Source: Senimuribacter sp049852125
Lineage (GTDB): Bacteria > Bacillota > Clostridia > Peptostreptococcales > Anaerovoracaceae
Direction: 5' to 3'
Length of the DNA: 64,000 bases
NCBI RefSeq assembly: GCF_049852125.1
Contig: NZ_CP187532.1
Coordinates: 372,001 to 436,000 of the forward strand
A program made the translations under genes and the position numbers. Each line of letters opens with the position of its first letter. The stretch's first letter is position 1. The notes under the pieces are model-generated. The model was not told the DNA's origin, made no database searches, and saw only the letters and a list, made by a program, of their open reading frames with translations. This document shows, in pieces, positions 1 to 8,653 of this stretch.

Positions 1-546
1 AAAGTGCGCGCGTATAAGAATGTAGGCAGCAGCAAAAAATATGGGAAATTCAGCGCTGCCAAAAGGGTTCAAATGACTTGGATGAAACCTAAGGCTTTGG
101 TTACTATGCCAGAAACGCTGACAGGGGATACGCTGTCATTTACACTGGAGAACCCGCAAAAAAGCGAGGAACTTTACTTCATAGCGGCGATGCCTACGGA
201 ATTGATGGCTGAACCTATTTGCTTCCTTACGATTCCGGGCGCTGTTGTGCATCCGGAAGACGCCGCTTTAAATAATATTGCGGCCTTTGAGATTGTATCT
301 TTAGTGGACAGTGAGACAGGAGAAGCGCTGCAGGTATATGATTTAGATGGAGAAATACTCTTTGTATCCATAGAACCGGGGCAGAGTGTAACGATAACAG
401 GAAAATATCTTCAGTCCAGCACCGCTGATTTGAGCTATGGCATAGATACAGATATATTAGGATTTTATATTGTGTACAAAGATGTGTTCTATGCTGGAGG
501 CTGGTCTGCAGAAGAAGGAACATCCTATGAGAAAGTGTCCGAATAA
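1..546 (+). CDS. Unrecognised protein, 5' end outside window
   Basis: The reading frame is open from the first base, so the gene most likely starts upstream; a GTG at position 4 is an internal codon or a weak start with no visible ribosome site. About 180 residues are seen. The sequence is acidic, with alternating hydrophobic beta-strand-like stretches and no transmembrane helix in the visible part, as in the C-terminal domain of an exported or surface protein. It ends 11 bases before ligA on the same strand. I do not recognise the family and assign no function. Confidence 0.6.
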   Translation, partial: KVRAYKNVGSSKKYGKFSAAKRVQMTWMKPKALVTMPETLTGDTLSFTLENPQKSEELYFIAAMPTELMAEPICFLTIPGAVVHPEDAALNNIAAFEIVSLVDSETGEALQVYDLDGEILFVSIEPGQSVTITGKYLQSSTADLSYGIDTDILGFYIVYKDVFYAGGWSAEEGTSYEKVSE

Positions 547-557
547 AAGAGGATAAA

Positions 558-2552
558 ATGGAAAATAAAAAAAATCTGATAAAAGAAAAAATCGAGATTT
601 TAAATCGGGCGGCCAGAGCCTATTATCAGGACGCGCAGGAGGTTATGAGCAACTTTGAGTATGACCGGCTTTACGATGAGTTGGCTGCGCTTGAAGCGGA
701 AACTGGAATTGTATTGGCCAATAGTCCAACGCAGAACGTGGGCTATGAGATTCTGTCTTCTTTGCCGAAGGAGGCGCATCCAAGCAGGATGCTGTCTTTG
801 GATAAGACGAAGGAGCGAGACGCTTTAGCAGCCTGGCTGGGAGAACAGAAAGGCTTGCTTTCCTGGAAATTAGACGGCCTGACAATCGTTTTGACCTATG
901 AGGATGGCAGACTGACAAAAGCTTTGACCCGCGGAAATGGTGATGTAGGAGAGGTGATTACCGCCAACGCCCGTACCTTTGCCAATCTTCCCGTAGAAAT
1001 ACCTTATAAGCAGCAGTTGGTTCTGCGAGGAGAAGCCGTTATAAAATACAGCGATTTTGAAAGGATCAATGCAACGATTCCTGATGCTGAGGCGAAATAT
1101 AAAAATCCGCGGAATTTGTGCAGCGGCTCTGTACGTCAATTGAACAGCCGCATTACCGCAGAGCGGAACGTTAACTTTTTTGCCTTTAGTCTGGTGGAAG
1201 CCAGGGATGTGGACTTTTCTGACAGTCGCATTTGTCAGATGGAGTGGCTTCGAGAGCAGGGCTTTGATATAGTGGAATATAGAATCGTAACTGCCGAAAA
1301 TGTAGTGGAGGCAGTGGATTTATTTGAGGAGGCGGTAGAGGGTAGCGATGTTCCGTCGGATGGCCTGGTGCTAACCCTTGATGATATTGCCTACAGCCGG
1401 AGTCTGGGTGCGACATCCAAATTTCCGAGAGATTCTATTGCGTTTAAGTGGAAGGATCAGGTTGCGGAAACTGTTCTGGAGGAAATCGAATGGAGCGCCT
1501 CGAGAACCGGATTGATCAATCCGGTGGCCATTTTCCGGCCGGTAGAATTAGAAGGGACTACAGTCAGCCGCGCTTCGGTTCACAATATCAGTGTTATGCG
1601 GGAATTGAAGCTGGGCTTGGGAGATAAGATTACAGTTTATAAGGCTAATATGATTATTCCGCAAATCGCGGAGAATCTTACGTGCAGCGATAATATAAGG
1701 GTGCCGGAAAACTGTCCTGTTTGCGGCCATGATACAGAGATTCAAAGCGATAATGGCGTGGAAACCCTGGTCTGTGTCAATCCGGCATGTCTGGCAAAGC
1801 AGATCAAGAGCTTTAACCTGTTCGTCTCTCGGGATGCTATGAATATAGACGGATTGTCGGAGGCTACGATTGAGAAGCTTATCGCCAAAGGCTTGATCAG
1901 AGAATTGGCAGATATTTTTGCTGTGGAGAAATATAGAGAAGAAATTACCCAGATGGAGGGATTTGGGGAGAAATCTTTTGATAACCTGAAGCGATCCATA
2001 GAAAAGGCGAAGGATACCACACCGGAACGTTTGCTGTACAGTTTAGGCATTCCGGGAATCGGCAGCGCTAACGCTAAGCTGATCTCCAGGGCTGCCGGAA
2101 GGAATTGGGAGAAGATAACAGGACTGACGAAGGAAGAATTGATAGAAATTGATGGTATCGGCGAGGTATTAGCTGAGGCTTTTGTTCAGTTTTTTTCTGA
2201 TCCGCAGAAGCGTCAGGTGGCGGATGATGTACGCATGATGGTTCGTCTTGATGAAACAGAGGAGGATCGAGACGACTTCTTTGGAGGAATTACCTTTGTT
2301 ATAACCGGATCTCTGTTGCATTTTGAAAACCGGGATGCACTGAAAGCGGAGATCGAAAGAGCAGGAGGTAAAGTCAGCGGCTCTGTCAGCGCTAAGACGG
2401 GATATTTGGTCAACAATGATCTGACGTCCGCTTCAGGAAAAAACAAAAAAGCGAAAGAACTTGGCATACCGATTATTGATGAAGAAACGATTAGGAAATG
2501 GTTGGAGAAGGGAGAGATTACCGATGTTGAAGGCGGGCAAGCTGGACAGTGA
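558..2552 (+). CDS. ligA: NAD-dependent DNA ligase LigA
   Basis: Seals nicks in duplex DNA during replication and repair using NAD as the adenylate donor. 664 residues, the usual bacterial LigA length. The adenylation motif KLDG is seen at about residues 104-107 (catalytic lysine K104), followed by the OB region, a Cys4 zinc finger beginning with CPVC near residue 386, helix-hairpin-helix repeats around 450-560 and a C-terminal BRCT domain (about 585-655). ATG start with an AGAGGA ribosome site. The end overlaps the next gene by 29 bases, so the two are probably translated from one message. Confidence 0.97.
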   Translation: MENKKNLIKEKIEILNRAARAYYQDAQEVMSNFEYDRLYDELAALEAETGIVLANSPTQNVGYEILSSLPKEAHPSRMLSLDKTKERDALAAWLGEQKGLLSWKLDGLTIVLTYEDGRLTKALTRGNGDVGEVITANARTFANLPVEIPYKQQLVLRGEAVIKYSDFERINATIPDAEAKYKNPRNLCSGSVRQLNSRITAERNVNFFAFSLVEARDVDFSDSRICQMEWLREQGFDIVEYRIVTAENVVEAVDLFEEAVEGSDVPSDGLVLTLDDIAYSRSLGATSKFPRDSIAFKWKDQVAETVLEEIEWSASRTGLINPVAIFRPVELEGTTVSRASVHNISVMRELKLGLGDKITVYKANMIIPQIAENLTCSDNIRVPENCPVCGHDTEIQSDNGVETLVCVNPACLAKQIKSFNLFVSRDAMNIDGLSEATIEKLIAKGLIRELADIFAVEKYREEITQMEGFGEKSFDNLKRSIEKAKDTTPERLLYSLGIPGIGSANAKLISRAAGRNWEKITGLTKEELIEIDGIGEVLAEAFVQFFSDPQKRQVADDVRMMVRLDETEEDRDDFFGGITFVITGSLLHFENRDALKAEIERAGGKVSGSVSAKTGYLVNNDLTSASGKNKKAKELGIPIIDEETIRKWLEKGEITDVEGGQAGQ

Positions 2553-3528
2553 CCTGCTGCAGGCTATCGTAATAGATAAAATTCATTATAAACGTCCGGA
2601 GGTTTTGACTCGCGCCGGCGTAGGAGAGGACTGTGCGGTGATAGATTACGGGCAATATGAATGTGTGATTTCCACAGATCCTATTACGGCGGCGGCCAGC
2701 GATATAGGCCGGCTGGCTATTCACATTTCCTGCAATGATATTGCCAGCAATGGCGTAGAGCCTTTGGGAATTACACTGGCGGTAATGCTGCCGGTAGGTA
2801 CTGCGCTTTCTGATGTGGAGATGATTATGGAGCAGGCTGGCGCGGCGGCAGAAAAGGCCGGCGTTGAAATTGTCGGCGGACATACAGAGGTAACGCCGGC
2901 AGTGAATCAGCCTGTGATTGTTTCTACTGCCTTTGGACGAGCTATTGTGGGGACATCTCAAAGCGCGCGGCATATGAAAGCAGGCGATTACATATTGATG
3001 ACTAAAAGCGCAGGCTTGGAGGGAACCGGAATCATCGCGGGAGATTTTGCAGAGGAACTGAAGGAAATATTATCCTCCGAAGAAATTGCTCATGCTAAAT
3101 TGCTTTTAGACGATGTAAGTGTAGTGAAAGAAGGCGTCATTGCAGGACAGATTGGTACTTGCGGTATGCACGATATTACAGAGGGAGGCATTTTAGGCGC
3201 GGTATGGGAAATGTGTCACATTTCCGGACTTGGATGCAGAGTATGGGAAAAGCAAATTCCTGTTGAAACGGTGACTTTGAGAATTACCGAACACTATGGC
3301 ATTGATTATTTGCGCCTGATATCCAGCGGCTGTATGTTAATTATGGCATCGCCTGAAAAAAAGGAACAATTGATGTCGGCTATCGGCGAGGCGGGAATAC
3401 CGGTAAGCTGTATTGGACAGATCCTTCCGGCGGAAGAAGGGCTGATGTTGGAGAAATCTGATGGCAGCGGCGTGAAGGAGATCACACCTCCGGTTGCCGA
3501 TGAATTGTATAAGGTGGTTGGGAGGTAA
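2524..3528 (+). CDS. AIR synthase-related / HypE-like protein
   Basis: About 334 residues with the PurM/HypE/SelD-type ATP-binding fold: an N-terminal segment with GEDCAVIDYG, a conserved DPIT motif, the helix HISCNDIASNG and a GGHTEVT motif, as in the AIR synthase-related proteins widespread in clostridia. Hydrogenase maturation HypE is the best known relative, but no other hyp gene is nearby, so the substrate is unknown. The frame is open farther upstream; I chose ATG 2524 because a GGAGAAGGGAGAG ribosome site lies 6-18 bases before it and homologues start at this point. It overlaps the 3' end of ligA. Confidence 0.85.
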   Translation: MLKAGKLDSDLLQAIVIDKIHYKRPEVLTRAGVGEDCAVIDYGQYECVISTDPITAAASDIGRLAIHISCNDIASNGVEPLGITLAVMLPVGTALSDVEMIMEQAGAAAEKAGVEIVGGHTEVTPAVNQPVIVSTAFGRAIVGTSQSARHMKAGDYILMTKSAGLEGTGIIAGDFAEELKEILSSEEIAHAKLLLDDVSVVKEGVIAGQIGTCGMHDITEGGILGAVWEMCHISGLGCRVWEKQIPVETVTLRITEHYGIDYLRLISSGCMLIMASPEKKEQLMSAIGEAGIPVSCIGQILPAEEGLMLEKSDGSGVKEITPPVADELYKVVGR

Positions 3529-3587
3529 AAGACCAATATACACTATCCTCTTATCTTTTATTTTAGAAATTAAATTGAGAAATTTTG

Positions 3588-3626
3588 TAAACCCTGTGTG
3601 CGGATTTCAGCATGCAGGGTTTTATA
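3588..3626 (+). terminator. Rho-independent terminator after the ligA operon
   Basis: An 11-bp inverted repeat (AACCCTGTGTG with CATGCAGGGTT, one G-U type mismatch) with a 10-base loop, followed by TTTAT. It closes the ligA/HypE-like transcription unit. Confidence 0.75.
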
Positions 3627-3889
3627 GTTGTTGTTTATTTAAAGTTCCCGGAAGGTATATACAAATTTTGTTTTCGGATAGGTTCTATAGATGGGATCTG
3701 GTAAAATAAAATTTTTTGTTAGAGTTAATCTGCTTTATTTCAAATTTAAAATCATTTTGAGAAATTTTATGTTTCTGAAAAATAGTATTGATAAATATAA
3801 AATAATACAATACCATAAAGTTAAATAAAAATATTAAATTTATAAAAAACATAGTAAAATAACATAAAAAAGGAGGTATGTGAGTAAAG
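3627..3889. other. AT-rich intergenic stretch
   Basis: No open frame of note on either strand. Base composition drops sharply to A/T here and stays low through the next three genes, which marks the left edge of a probably acquired segment. A strong ribosome site (AAAGGAGG) at 3870-3877 serves the broken metalloprotease gene that follows. Confidence 0.6.
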
Positions 3890-4211
3890 ATGAACAATAT
3901 AACATTAAGAAAAATAAGAATAGGTGTAGTTTTGATAATAGTATCATTAACTCTAAGCATTACCTGTTCTAATGGTTATGCGGTTACTTTTCTCCAAAGT
4001 GCTCGTAAAAAATATGGTGCTTTATAAACCATTCAAAAGTTTAAATACAACTCGTAAAAATGAGACAATCGTGCACGAGATGGGTCATGCACTTGGTTTA
4101 GATCATTGCCAGACGAGTAAGAATAGCATATCTGTAATGCGGGCAGTAGGCTTTAATGATAAAGCATACCCCCTGTCAGATGATATTGCGGGTATTAAAA
4201 AATTGTATTAA
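3890..4211 (+). pseudogene. Remnant of a secreted matrixin-type zinc metalloprotease
   Basis: Two pieces in different frames. From ATG 3890 (AGGAGG ribosome site) a frame encodes a 45-residue signal peptide with a long hydrophobic core, stopping at 4027. From about 4029 a second frame encodes the C-terminal end of a metzincin protease with the zinc motif HEMGHALGLDH (HExxHxxGxxH), an SVM Met-turn and the ending typical of clostridial matrixins (PLSDDIAGIKKLY). The roughly 100 residues normally lying between signal peptide and zinc motif are missing as well as the frame, so a deletion has destroyed the gene. Inferred from family knowledge of M10-type peptidases. Confidence 0.75.
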
Positions 4212-4235
4212 CTGATATTATAGGGGGCGAATCAA

Positions 4236-4814
4236 ATGAAGTATCATATAAATTATATTAAAATTATTATGACGATTGTTTTAAGTGCAGCAATTTTTAT
4301 GATAATCATAGCTATTTGTAAAACAGATGAATTGCCTGAACATATTTGTGCTGATGCTAAAGTTGTTAGATATGAAGATACGGATGATTTAATTGATAAA
4401 GCAGATGTCATCGCAGTTTGTGAAAAGGTTTCAGAAGGCGATAGTATAGTTGAAAAAAATGAGCAAGGTGATTTAATTGCTGTTTATACTCTTTCGACTG
4501 TAAATATTAAATCTGTTGAGAAAGGAGACTTAAATGACAAACAAATTACTATAATGGAAAGCGAGGGATATGTCAAAGAGCTAAACAAAGTTTATCATAT
4601 TGCTGGATATGAAAAAATGAAAAGAGGAAATAGCTACCTTTTGTTGTTAAGAAAATCAGAAACAGATGCATGGTATATACCACTCGGAGTAAACTTTGGT
4701 AAAATTCCATTAGACAAAAGTGAAAGGATTATGATGGAAGGTACGGATACAAGAGATATTTCTGACTTAAAAGCATTTCAATCAACAGTAAAAGAGAAGA
4801 TATATGAAAAATAA
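4236..4814 (+). CDS. Membrane-anchored protein of unknown function
   Basis: 192 residues; a single N-terminal hydrophobic segment (about residues 10-28) would act as a signal anchor, leaving a soluble extracytoplasmic domain of mixed alpha/beta character. ATG start with a GGGGGCGAA ribosome site. It lies 24 bases after the matrixin remnant and overlaps the next gene by 11 bases, so the three formed one operon. Small exported proteins of this kind often accompany matrixin-like proteases in Firmicutes, which suggests, but does not prove, a partner role. Codon use and base composition are AT-rich like its two neighbours. Confidence 0.75.
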   Translation: MKYHINYIKIIMTIVLSAAIFMIIIAICKTDELPEHICADAKVVRYEDTDDLIDKADVIAVCEKVSEGDSIVEKNEQGDLIAVYTLSTVNIKSVEKGDLNDKQITIMESEGYVKELNKVYHIAGYEKMKRGNSYLLLLRKSETDAWYIPLGVNFGKIPLDKSERIMMEGTDTRDISDLKAFQSTVKEKIYEK

Positions 4815-5202
4815 ATTAATCATAAGAATCGGGATATTTATAGCTGGTGTTTTGCTCTTTCTATTCCTTTTTATAGAGGGAGGATGGTTTCATGTGAGAG
4901 AAATGCCAGACTTAAAAAAACAAGCGGTCAGAAATACTTTGATATATGGACCGTATATAGAAAATATGAAGGGTACAAGATTAATCGACTATAACATAGC
5001 AGAAGAAAAGGATTTTGATTCATATAAAGATTATTTAGAATATAATTTTGTAACAGAAGAAGCTATAAATAAATACAATTATAAGAATTTCAGGTATCTA
5101 GTAATTGGAAATACGCAAAGCGCCATGGGAAATATGGGATATGTGGGACTTCTCGTGGACAGGAATTCTCAAATACCCTGTGGTCATATTATCAGTAAAT
5201 AA
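4804..5202 (+). CDS. Small membrane-anchored unknown protein
   Basis: 132 residues with an N-terminal transmembrane segment (about residues 5-24, rich in Leu/Phe/Ile) and an external domain. It begins inside the end of the preceding gene (11-base overlap), indicating translational coupling. No recognised domain. It completes the AT-rich three-gene segment and is followed by a terminator. Confidence 0.7.
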   Translation: MKNKLIIRIGIFIAGVLLFLFLFIEGGWFHVREMPDLKKQAVRNTLIYGPYIENMKGTRLIDYNIAEEKDFDSYKDYLEYNFVTEEAINKYNYKNFRYLVIGNTQSAMGNMGYVGLLVDRNSQIPCGHIISK

Positions 5203-5230
5203 TAATAGCGTATAAATTATGGTTGTGAAA

Positions 5231-5266
5231 AGGGCAGGTAAGACTTGATGTAGCCTGCCCTTTTTT
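5231..5266 (+). terminator. Rho-independent terminator
   Basis: GGGCAGGT/GCCTGCCC type stem with an AAGACTTGATGT loop followed by six T residues; ends the AT-rich operon. Confidence 0.85.
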
Positions 5267-5327
5267 AATTCTAACTGCTCCAATCGTCTTTTATAGTTAC
5301 AGAAAGAGGTAAAGAACAAAATAACAT

Positions 5328-5356
5328 TTGACATATACGCGTAAAAACAATATAAT
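5328..5356 (+). promoter_or_regulatory. Consensus sigma-A promoter of the SRP RNA
   Basis: Perfect -35 TTGACA (5328-5333) and perfect -10 TATAAT (5351-5356) with a 17-base spacer. Start expected near 5363, just upstream of the SRP RNA helix; fits a strong constitutive stable-RNA promoter. Confidence 0.9.
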
Positions 5357-5375
5357 AAAATGTACGAGAATTAAA

Positions 5376-5531
5376 AATTGTCCTTTTATAGCTTCGCCTG
5401 GTATGGTTTGGGTCCTGCGCAATGGGATGCCGTGAACCTTGTCAGGTCCGGAAGGAAGCAGCAATAAGCGGAAGTTCTTATGTGCCGCAGATCAGCCTTC
5501 TCCTAGCCTGCGGAGCTATAAAAGGACAATT
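5376..5531 (+). ncRNA. ffs: Signal recognition particle RNA (4.5S-type)
   Basis: Contains the hallmark Ffh-binding domain with GTCAGGTCCGGAAGGAAGCA at 5440-5459. The ends form a perfect 16-bp helix: ATTGTCCTTTTATAGC (5377-5392) with its exact complement at 5515-5530. The length, about 155 bases, lies between the roughly 100-base small bacterial form and the 265-base long form. The position directly before dnaX is the usual one in Firmicutes. Ends are set from the terminal helix and may be off by a few bases. Confidence 0.93.
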
Positions 5532-5608
5532 TTATTGTATGGGTGCGGGCGCGCTCCTTTCGCCGGCGAATCCGGTCCGCGCTTTCACATCCCGAAAGGA
5601 GACGGAAT

Positions 5609-7258
5609 ATGTATACAGCCTTATACCGCGCGCAGAGACCGGAAGTCTTTGATGAAATTATCGGACAGGATCATATCGTTCGAATTTTGAAACATCAGAT
5701 AGAGACCGGTACAGTCAGTCACGCATATCTGTTTTGCGGAACCAGAGGCACAGGAAAGACTACCACTGCCCGAATATTGGCTAAGGCTGTCAATTGCGTT
5801 TCAGCACAGACGATGCAGGAGAACAGTAATATCCCGCCTTGCGGTCACTGTGCTAACTGTACGGCTATAAAAGAAGGCACGTTTATGGACGTAATCGAGA
5901 TCGACGCCGCGTCTAATAACGGTGTAGATAATATTCGAGAATTGCGTGAAAGCGTCAAATATCCACCGGCAGTGGGAAAGAAAAAGGTCTATATCATAGA
6001 CGAGGTTCACATGCTTTCTACAGGAGCATTTAACGCATTGTTGAAGACTTTGGAAGAACCGCCGGAGAACGTCATGTTTATTCTGGCAACTACAGATCCG
6101 CAGAAATTGCCGCAGACGATCCTGTCCCGTTGTATGCGCCTGGATTTCAAACGGGTGCCGGAACGAGTTCTCATCGAACATATGGGGCGTATCTGTCAGG
6201 AAAAGGGCGTGGAGATCACTGAAAGCGCGCTCAGACTGCTAGCCGCCAATGCGGACGGTTCAGTCAGGGATGGATTGAGTATTCTGGATCAATGCCTTTC
6301 CGCAGGCGATAAAAAATTGGACAGAGATGTAGTGCTGGATTTTCTGGGAACAGTGTCAGAGGAATTCTTTATTGATCTTACGGAGAGAGCGGCGCTTCAT
6401 GATGTGGCCGGTGCGTTGGTATTGCTGGATCAGGCGTTGCAGGAGGGTAAGGACGTAAAACAGCTGATGAAGGATTGGATGAGCCATTACCGCAGCCTGT
6501 TGATCACTAAATACATCAAAAATGCAGAAGACATGCTCAATATGTCTTCCGAAAACATAGAAAAGCTCTGCAATCAAAGCAGTCAGATATCATTAGACGA
6601 AATTAATAACGGCATTGTCACCCTGTCAAAGACCATCAATGACGCGCGATATTCTACCCAGCCTCGCGTTTTGCTGGAGCTGGCCATTGTCACAATTGCA
6701 ACGGGATTGGCAGAGGCAGCGCCCCTGGGAGGCAGCGCCGGCAATCAGGCGCGATCTCCGAGACAAGCTGCGGTATCGCCAAGACCGGTGAGAACTGATC
6801 AAAGGGTATCTGTCCAGACGAAGTCTCCTTTGCCAGAGGCTGCGGCTTTTTCGCCGCGACAGGAGGAAGCAGATTCCTTGCGGGCACAGATGACGGCAGA
6901 GCCGCCGCAAAATGGCGATACAGTACAACCCTATGAACTGGATGAAATCTGGAATAGAGTTTTTGAGGAGGCAGAGGATATTAAGAGCAGCTTTAACCTG
7001 ATTCGAACAGGAGCATCTCTGGCGGGAATCAATGACAGGGAATTCAAAGTAATCGCTCACGGCGAATTTGTCAAAACGTATTTAAGAGATAATCAGAATC
7101 AGATTTGTCAATTAGTGGAGAATATTGTAGGGAAAAAGCTGAAAATGATAGTTCAGTCTGACGGACAACAACCAGAAAAGGATTCGCCGGGTCAGGAAAT
7201 GGAAACATTGGCCGCGAAGGTGAGTCAGGAGCTGGGAGTGAAAGTTCGTATAGAATAG
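5609..7258 (+). CDS. dnaX: DNA polymerase III subunit gamma/tau
   Basis: Clamp-loader ATPase of the replisome. 549 residues from ATG 5609; I reject the longer frame (from 5543) because GAAAGGAGA precedes ATG 5609 and homologues begin MYTALYR. Walker A GTRGTGKT at about 44-51, a four-Cys zinc module between about 63 and 86, Walker B/DEVHM near 126-130, then a Pro/Gln-rich variable linker (about 380-440) and a C-terminal tau-like region. It follows the SRP RNA and leads the dnaX-ybaB-recR operon. No convincing programmed frameshift signal was seen, although a run of six A occurs near 6312. Confidence 0.96.
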   Translation: MYTALYRAQRPEVFDEIIGQDHIVRILKHQIETGTVSHAYLFCGTRGTGKTTTARILAKAVNCVSAQTMQENSNIPPCGHCANCTAIKEGTFMDVIEIDAASNNGVDNIRELRESVKYPPAVGKKKVYIIDEVHMLSTGAFNALLKTLEEPPENVMFILATTDPQKLPQTILSRCMRLDFKRVPERVLIEHMGRICQEKGVEITESALRLLAANADGSVRDGLSILDQCLSAGDKKLDRDVVLDFLGTVSEEFFIDLTERAALHDVAGALVLLDQALQEGKDVKQLMKDWMSHYRSLLITKYIKNAEDMLNMSSENIEKLCNQSSQISLDEINNGIVTLSKTINDARYSTQPRVLLELAIVTIATGLAEAAPLGGSAGNQARSPRQAAVSPRPVRTDQRVSVQTKSPLPEAAAFSPRQEEADSLRAQMTAEPPQNGDTVQPYELDEIWNRVFEEAEDIKSSFNLIRTGASLAGINDREFKVIAHGEFVKTYLRDNQNQICQLVENIVGKKLKMIVQSDGQQPEKDSPGQEMETLAAKVSQELGVKVRIE

Positions 7259-7329
7259 AATGAATTAACGTAACAATAAACAAGGTGTGGAAATAATTCC
7301 GCTTAAGAAGAAAACAGGAGGAAAGATTT

Positions 7330-7686
7330 ATGGGAAAAGGCATGAGAGCAGGCAAGAAGCCAAAGGCGCCAGGCGCAGGCAATATGCAGAAGCAGCTGCA
7401 GCAGATGCAGGCGATGCAGCGGCAGATGGAGCAGATGCAGGCAGAGCTTGAGGAAAAGGAAATCACTACTACTTCCGGCGGCGGCGCGGTAAGCGTTACT
7501 GTCAATGGAAAGAAGGAGATTGTGACGCTGCAAATTGATAAGGATGTGGTAGATCCTGACGATGTAGAAATGCTGCAGGATTTGGTAGTGGCAGCAGTGA
7601 ATGAGGCGATGAGACAGGTCGATGATATTTCCAACGCGGAGATGGGAAAACTCACCGGAGGTCTCAATATTCCGGGCTTAGTATAG
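7330..7686 (+). CDS. YbaB/EbfC family nucleoid-associated protein
   Basis: 118 residues. The N-terminal third is a Met/Gln-rich amphipathic helix (repeats of QMQAMQ type), followed by the conserved core EITTTSGGGAVSVTVNGKKE and the helix carrying VVAAVNEA, the standard layout of this dimeric DNA-binding family. Start supported by AGGAGGAAAG. It lies between dnaX and recR, 10 bases before recR, as in most Firmicutes, where it is linked to recombination and replication-fork repair. Confidence 0.93.
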   Translation: MGKGMRAGKKPKAPGAGNMQKQLQQMQAMQRQMEQMQAELEEKEITTTSGGGAVSVTVNGKKEIVTLQIDKDVVDPDDVEMLQDLVVAAVNEAMRQVDDISNAEMGKLTGGLNIPGLV

Positions 7687-7696
7687 GATGTAGGGC

Positions 7697-8299
7697 ATGA
7701 AACAGTATCCCAGGCCATTAGGCCGGCTGATCAATGAACTGTCTAAGCTGCCCGGCATTGGCGGCAAGACGGCGCAGAGGTTGGCCTTCCATATTCTTTC
7801 CCTGCCGGATAAAGAAGCGCAGGCGTTGGCGTTTGCGATAACAGAGGCAAAAGACAACATGCGCTATTGTTCGATTTGTGGAAATTTAACAGATCAGGAT
7901 CCGTGCGCGATTTGCAGTGACAACAGTCGGCGGAAGGATGTCATTTGCGTTGTAGAAAGTCCGAGAGACGTCATGGCTATGGAACGTATTAAGGAGTTTG
8001 ACGGGCAATATCATGTTCTTCACGGCGCGATTTCACCTATGGACGGCATCGGTCCTGAAGATATTAACCTGAAGCAGCTAATTGTTCGACTGCAGCAAAA
8101 TACCCATATCAAGGAGCTGATTTTGGCAACAAATCCAAATATCGAAGGAGAAGCTACAGCTATGTATATAGCGAGGCTGATTAAACCCTCAGGAATCAAA
8201 GTCAGCCGTATTGCCAATGGAATTCCTGTTGGGGGTGATTTAGAGTACGCGGATGAGGTTACGCTGCTAAAGGCGATGGAAGGAAGAAGGGAACTATAG
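7697..8299 (+). CDS. recR: Recombination mediator RecR
   Basis: 200 residues, the full family length. Helix-hairpin-helix at about 15-30, Cys4 zinc finger (C58, C61, C70, C73), Toprim domain from about 80 (VVESPRDVMAME) and a C-terminal Walker-B-like segment. Works with RecO/RecF to load RecA at gaps. Last gene of the dnaX operon; its last 6 bases overlap the convergent yaaL gene. Confidence 0.96.
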   Translation: MKQYPRPLGRLINELSKLPGIGGKTAQRLAFHILSLPDKEAQALAFAITEAKDNMRYCSICGNLTDQDPCAICSDNSRRKDVICVVESPRDVMAMERIKEFDGQYHVLHGAISPMDGIGPEDINLKQLIVRLQQNTHIKELILATNPNIEGEATAMYIARLIKPSGIKVSRIANGIPVGGDLEYADEVTLLKAMEGRREL

Positions 8300-8539
8300 C
8301 GATAGTCCCTGATCTTTGGCTTCCTTCATGAGATATTCGTATTTGGTTTTTGCCGCCAGGAAACTATAGGATGCGTAATCCACAGCGGCGGTGTCCGTAA
8401 GTTCATTAAACAAGCAGGCTGCCTGCTCCATTTCGGAGCGGGCGCTTTTTATATAGGAGAGCAGCTGCTGCGCCTGAGAGCTTTTTTCCGCGGTAGTCTG
8501 GATTTTGGACAGACCCGGGATCTGAAAAGTTAACTTCAT
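8294..8539 (-). CDS. YaaL-type DUF2508 protein
   Basis: 81 residues from the ATG at 8539 (complement); an upstream in-frame ATG at 8590 is less likely because AAAGGATG lies just before 8539. The C-terminal helical half (ARSEMEQAACLFNELTD, YLMKEAKDQG) resembles YaaL/DUF2508 proteins, which follow recR in Bacillus. Here the gene is reversed and converges on recR with a 6-base overlap. Function unknown in the family. Confidence 0.75.
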   Translation of the reverse strand: MKLTFQIPGLSKIQTTAEKSSQAQQLLSYIKSARSEMEQAACLFNELTDTAAVDYASYSFLAAKTKYEYLMKEAKDQGLSL

Positions 8540-8653
8540 GGAATCACATCCTTTGCAAGTATTTGATTCTATTTTATTCCACTTTCGCATATTTTATACA
8601 AGGGGCGTTTACCTTTAGCCAGGAAACGCGATTTTTTATATAAGGGGGCTATC

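Noticed and set aside
2461..2523. Longer N-terminus for the HypE-like protein
   Set aside because: The extension lies fully inside ligA, has no ribosome site and is not like the family N-terminus.
6305..6320. Six-A run in dnaX as a tau/gamma frameshift site
   Set aside because: It lies within the conserved ATPase part, is not followed by a clear stem-loop and the -1 product would be shorter than known gamma proteins.
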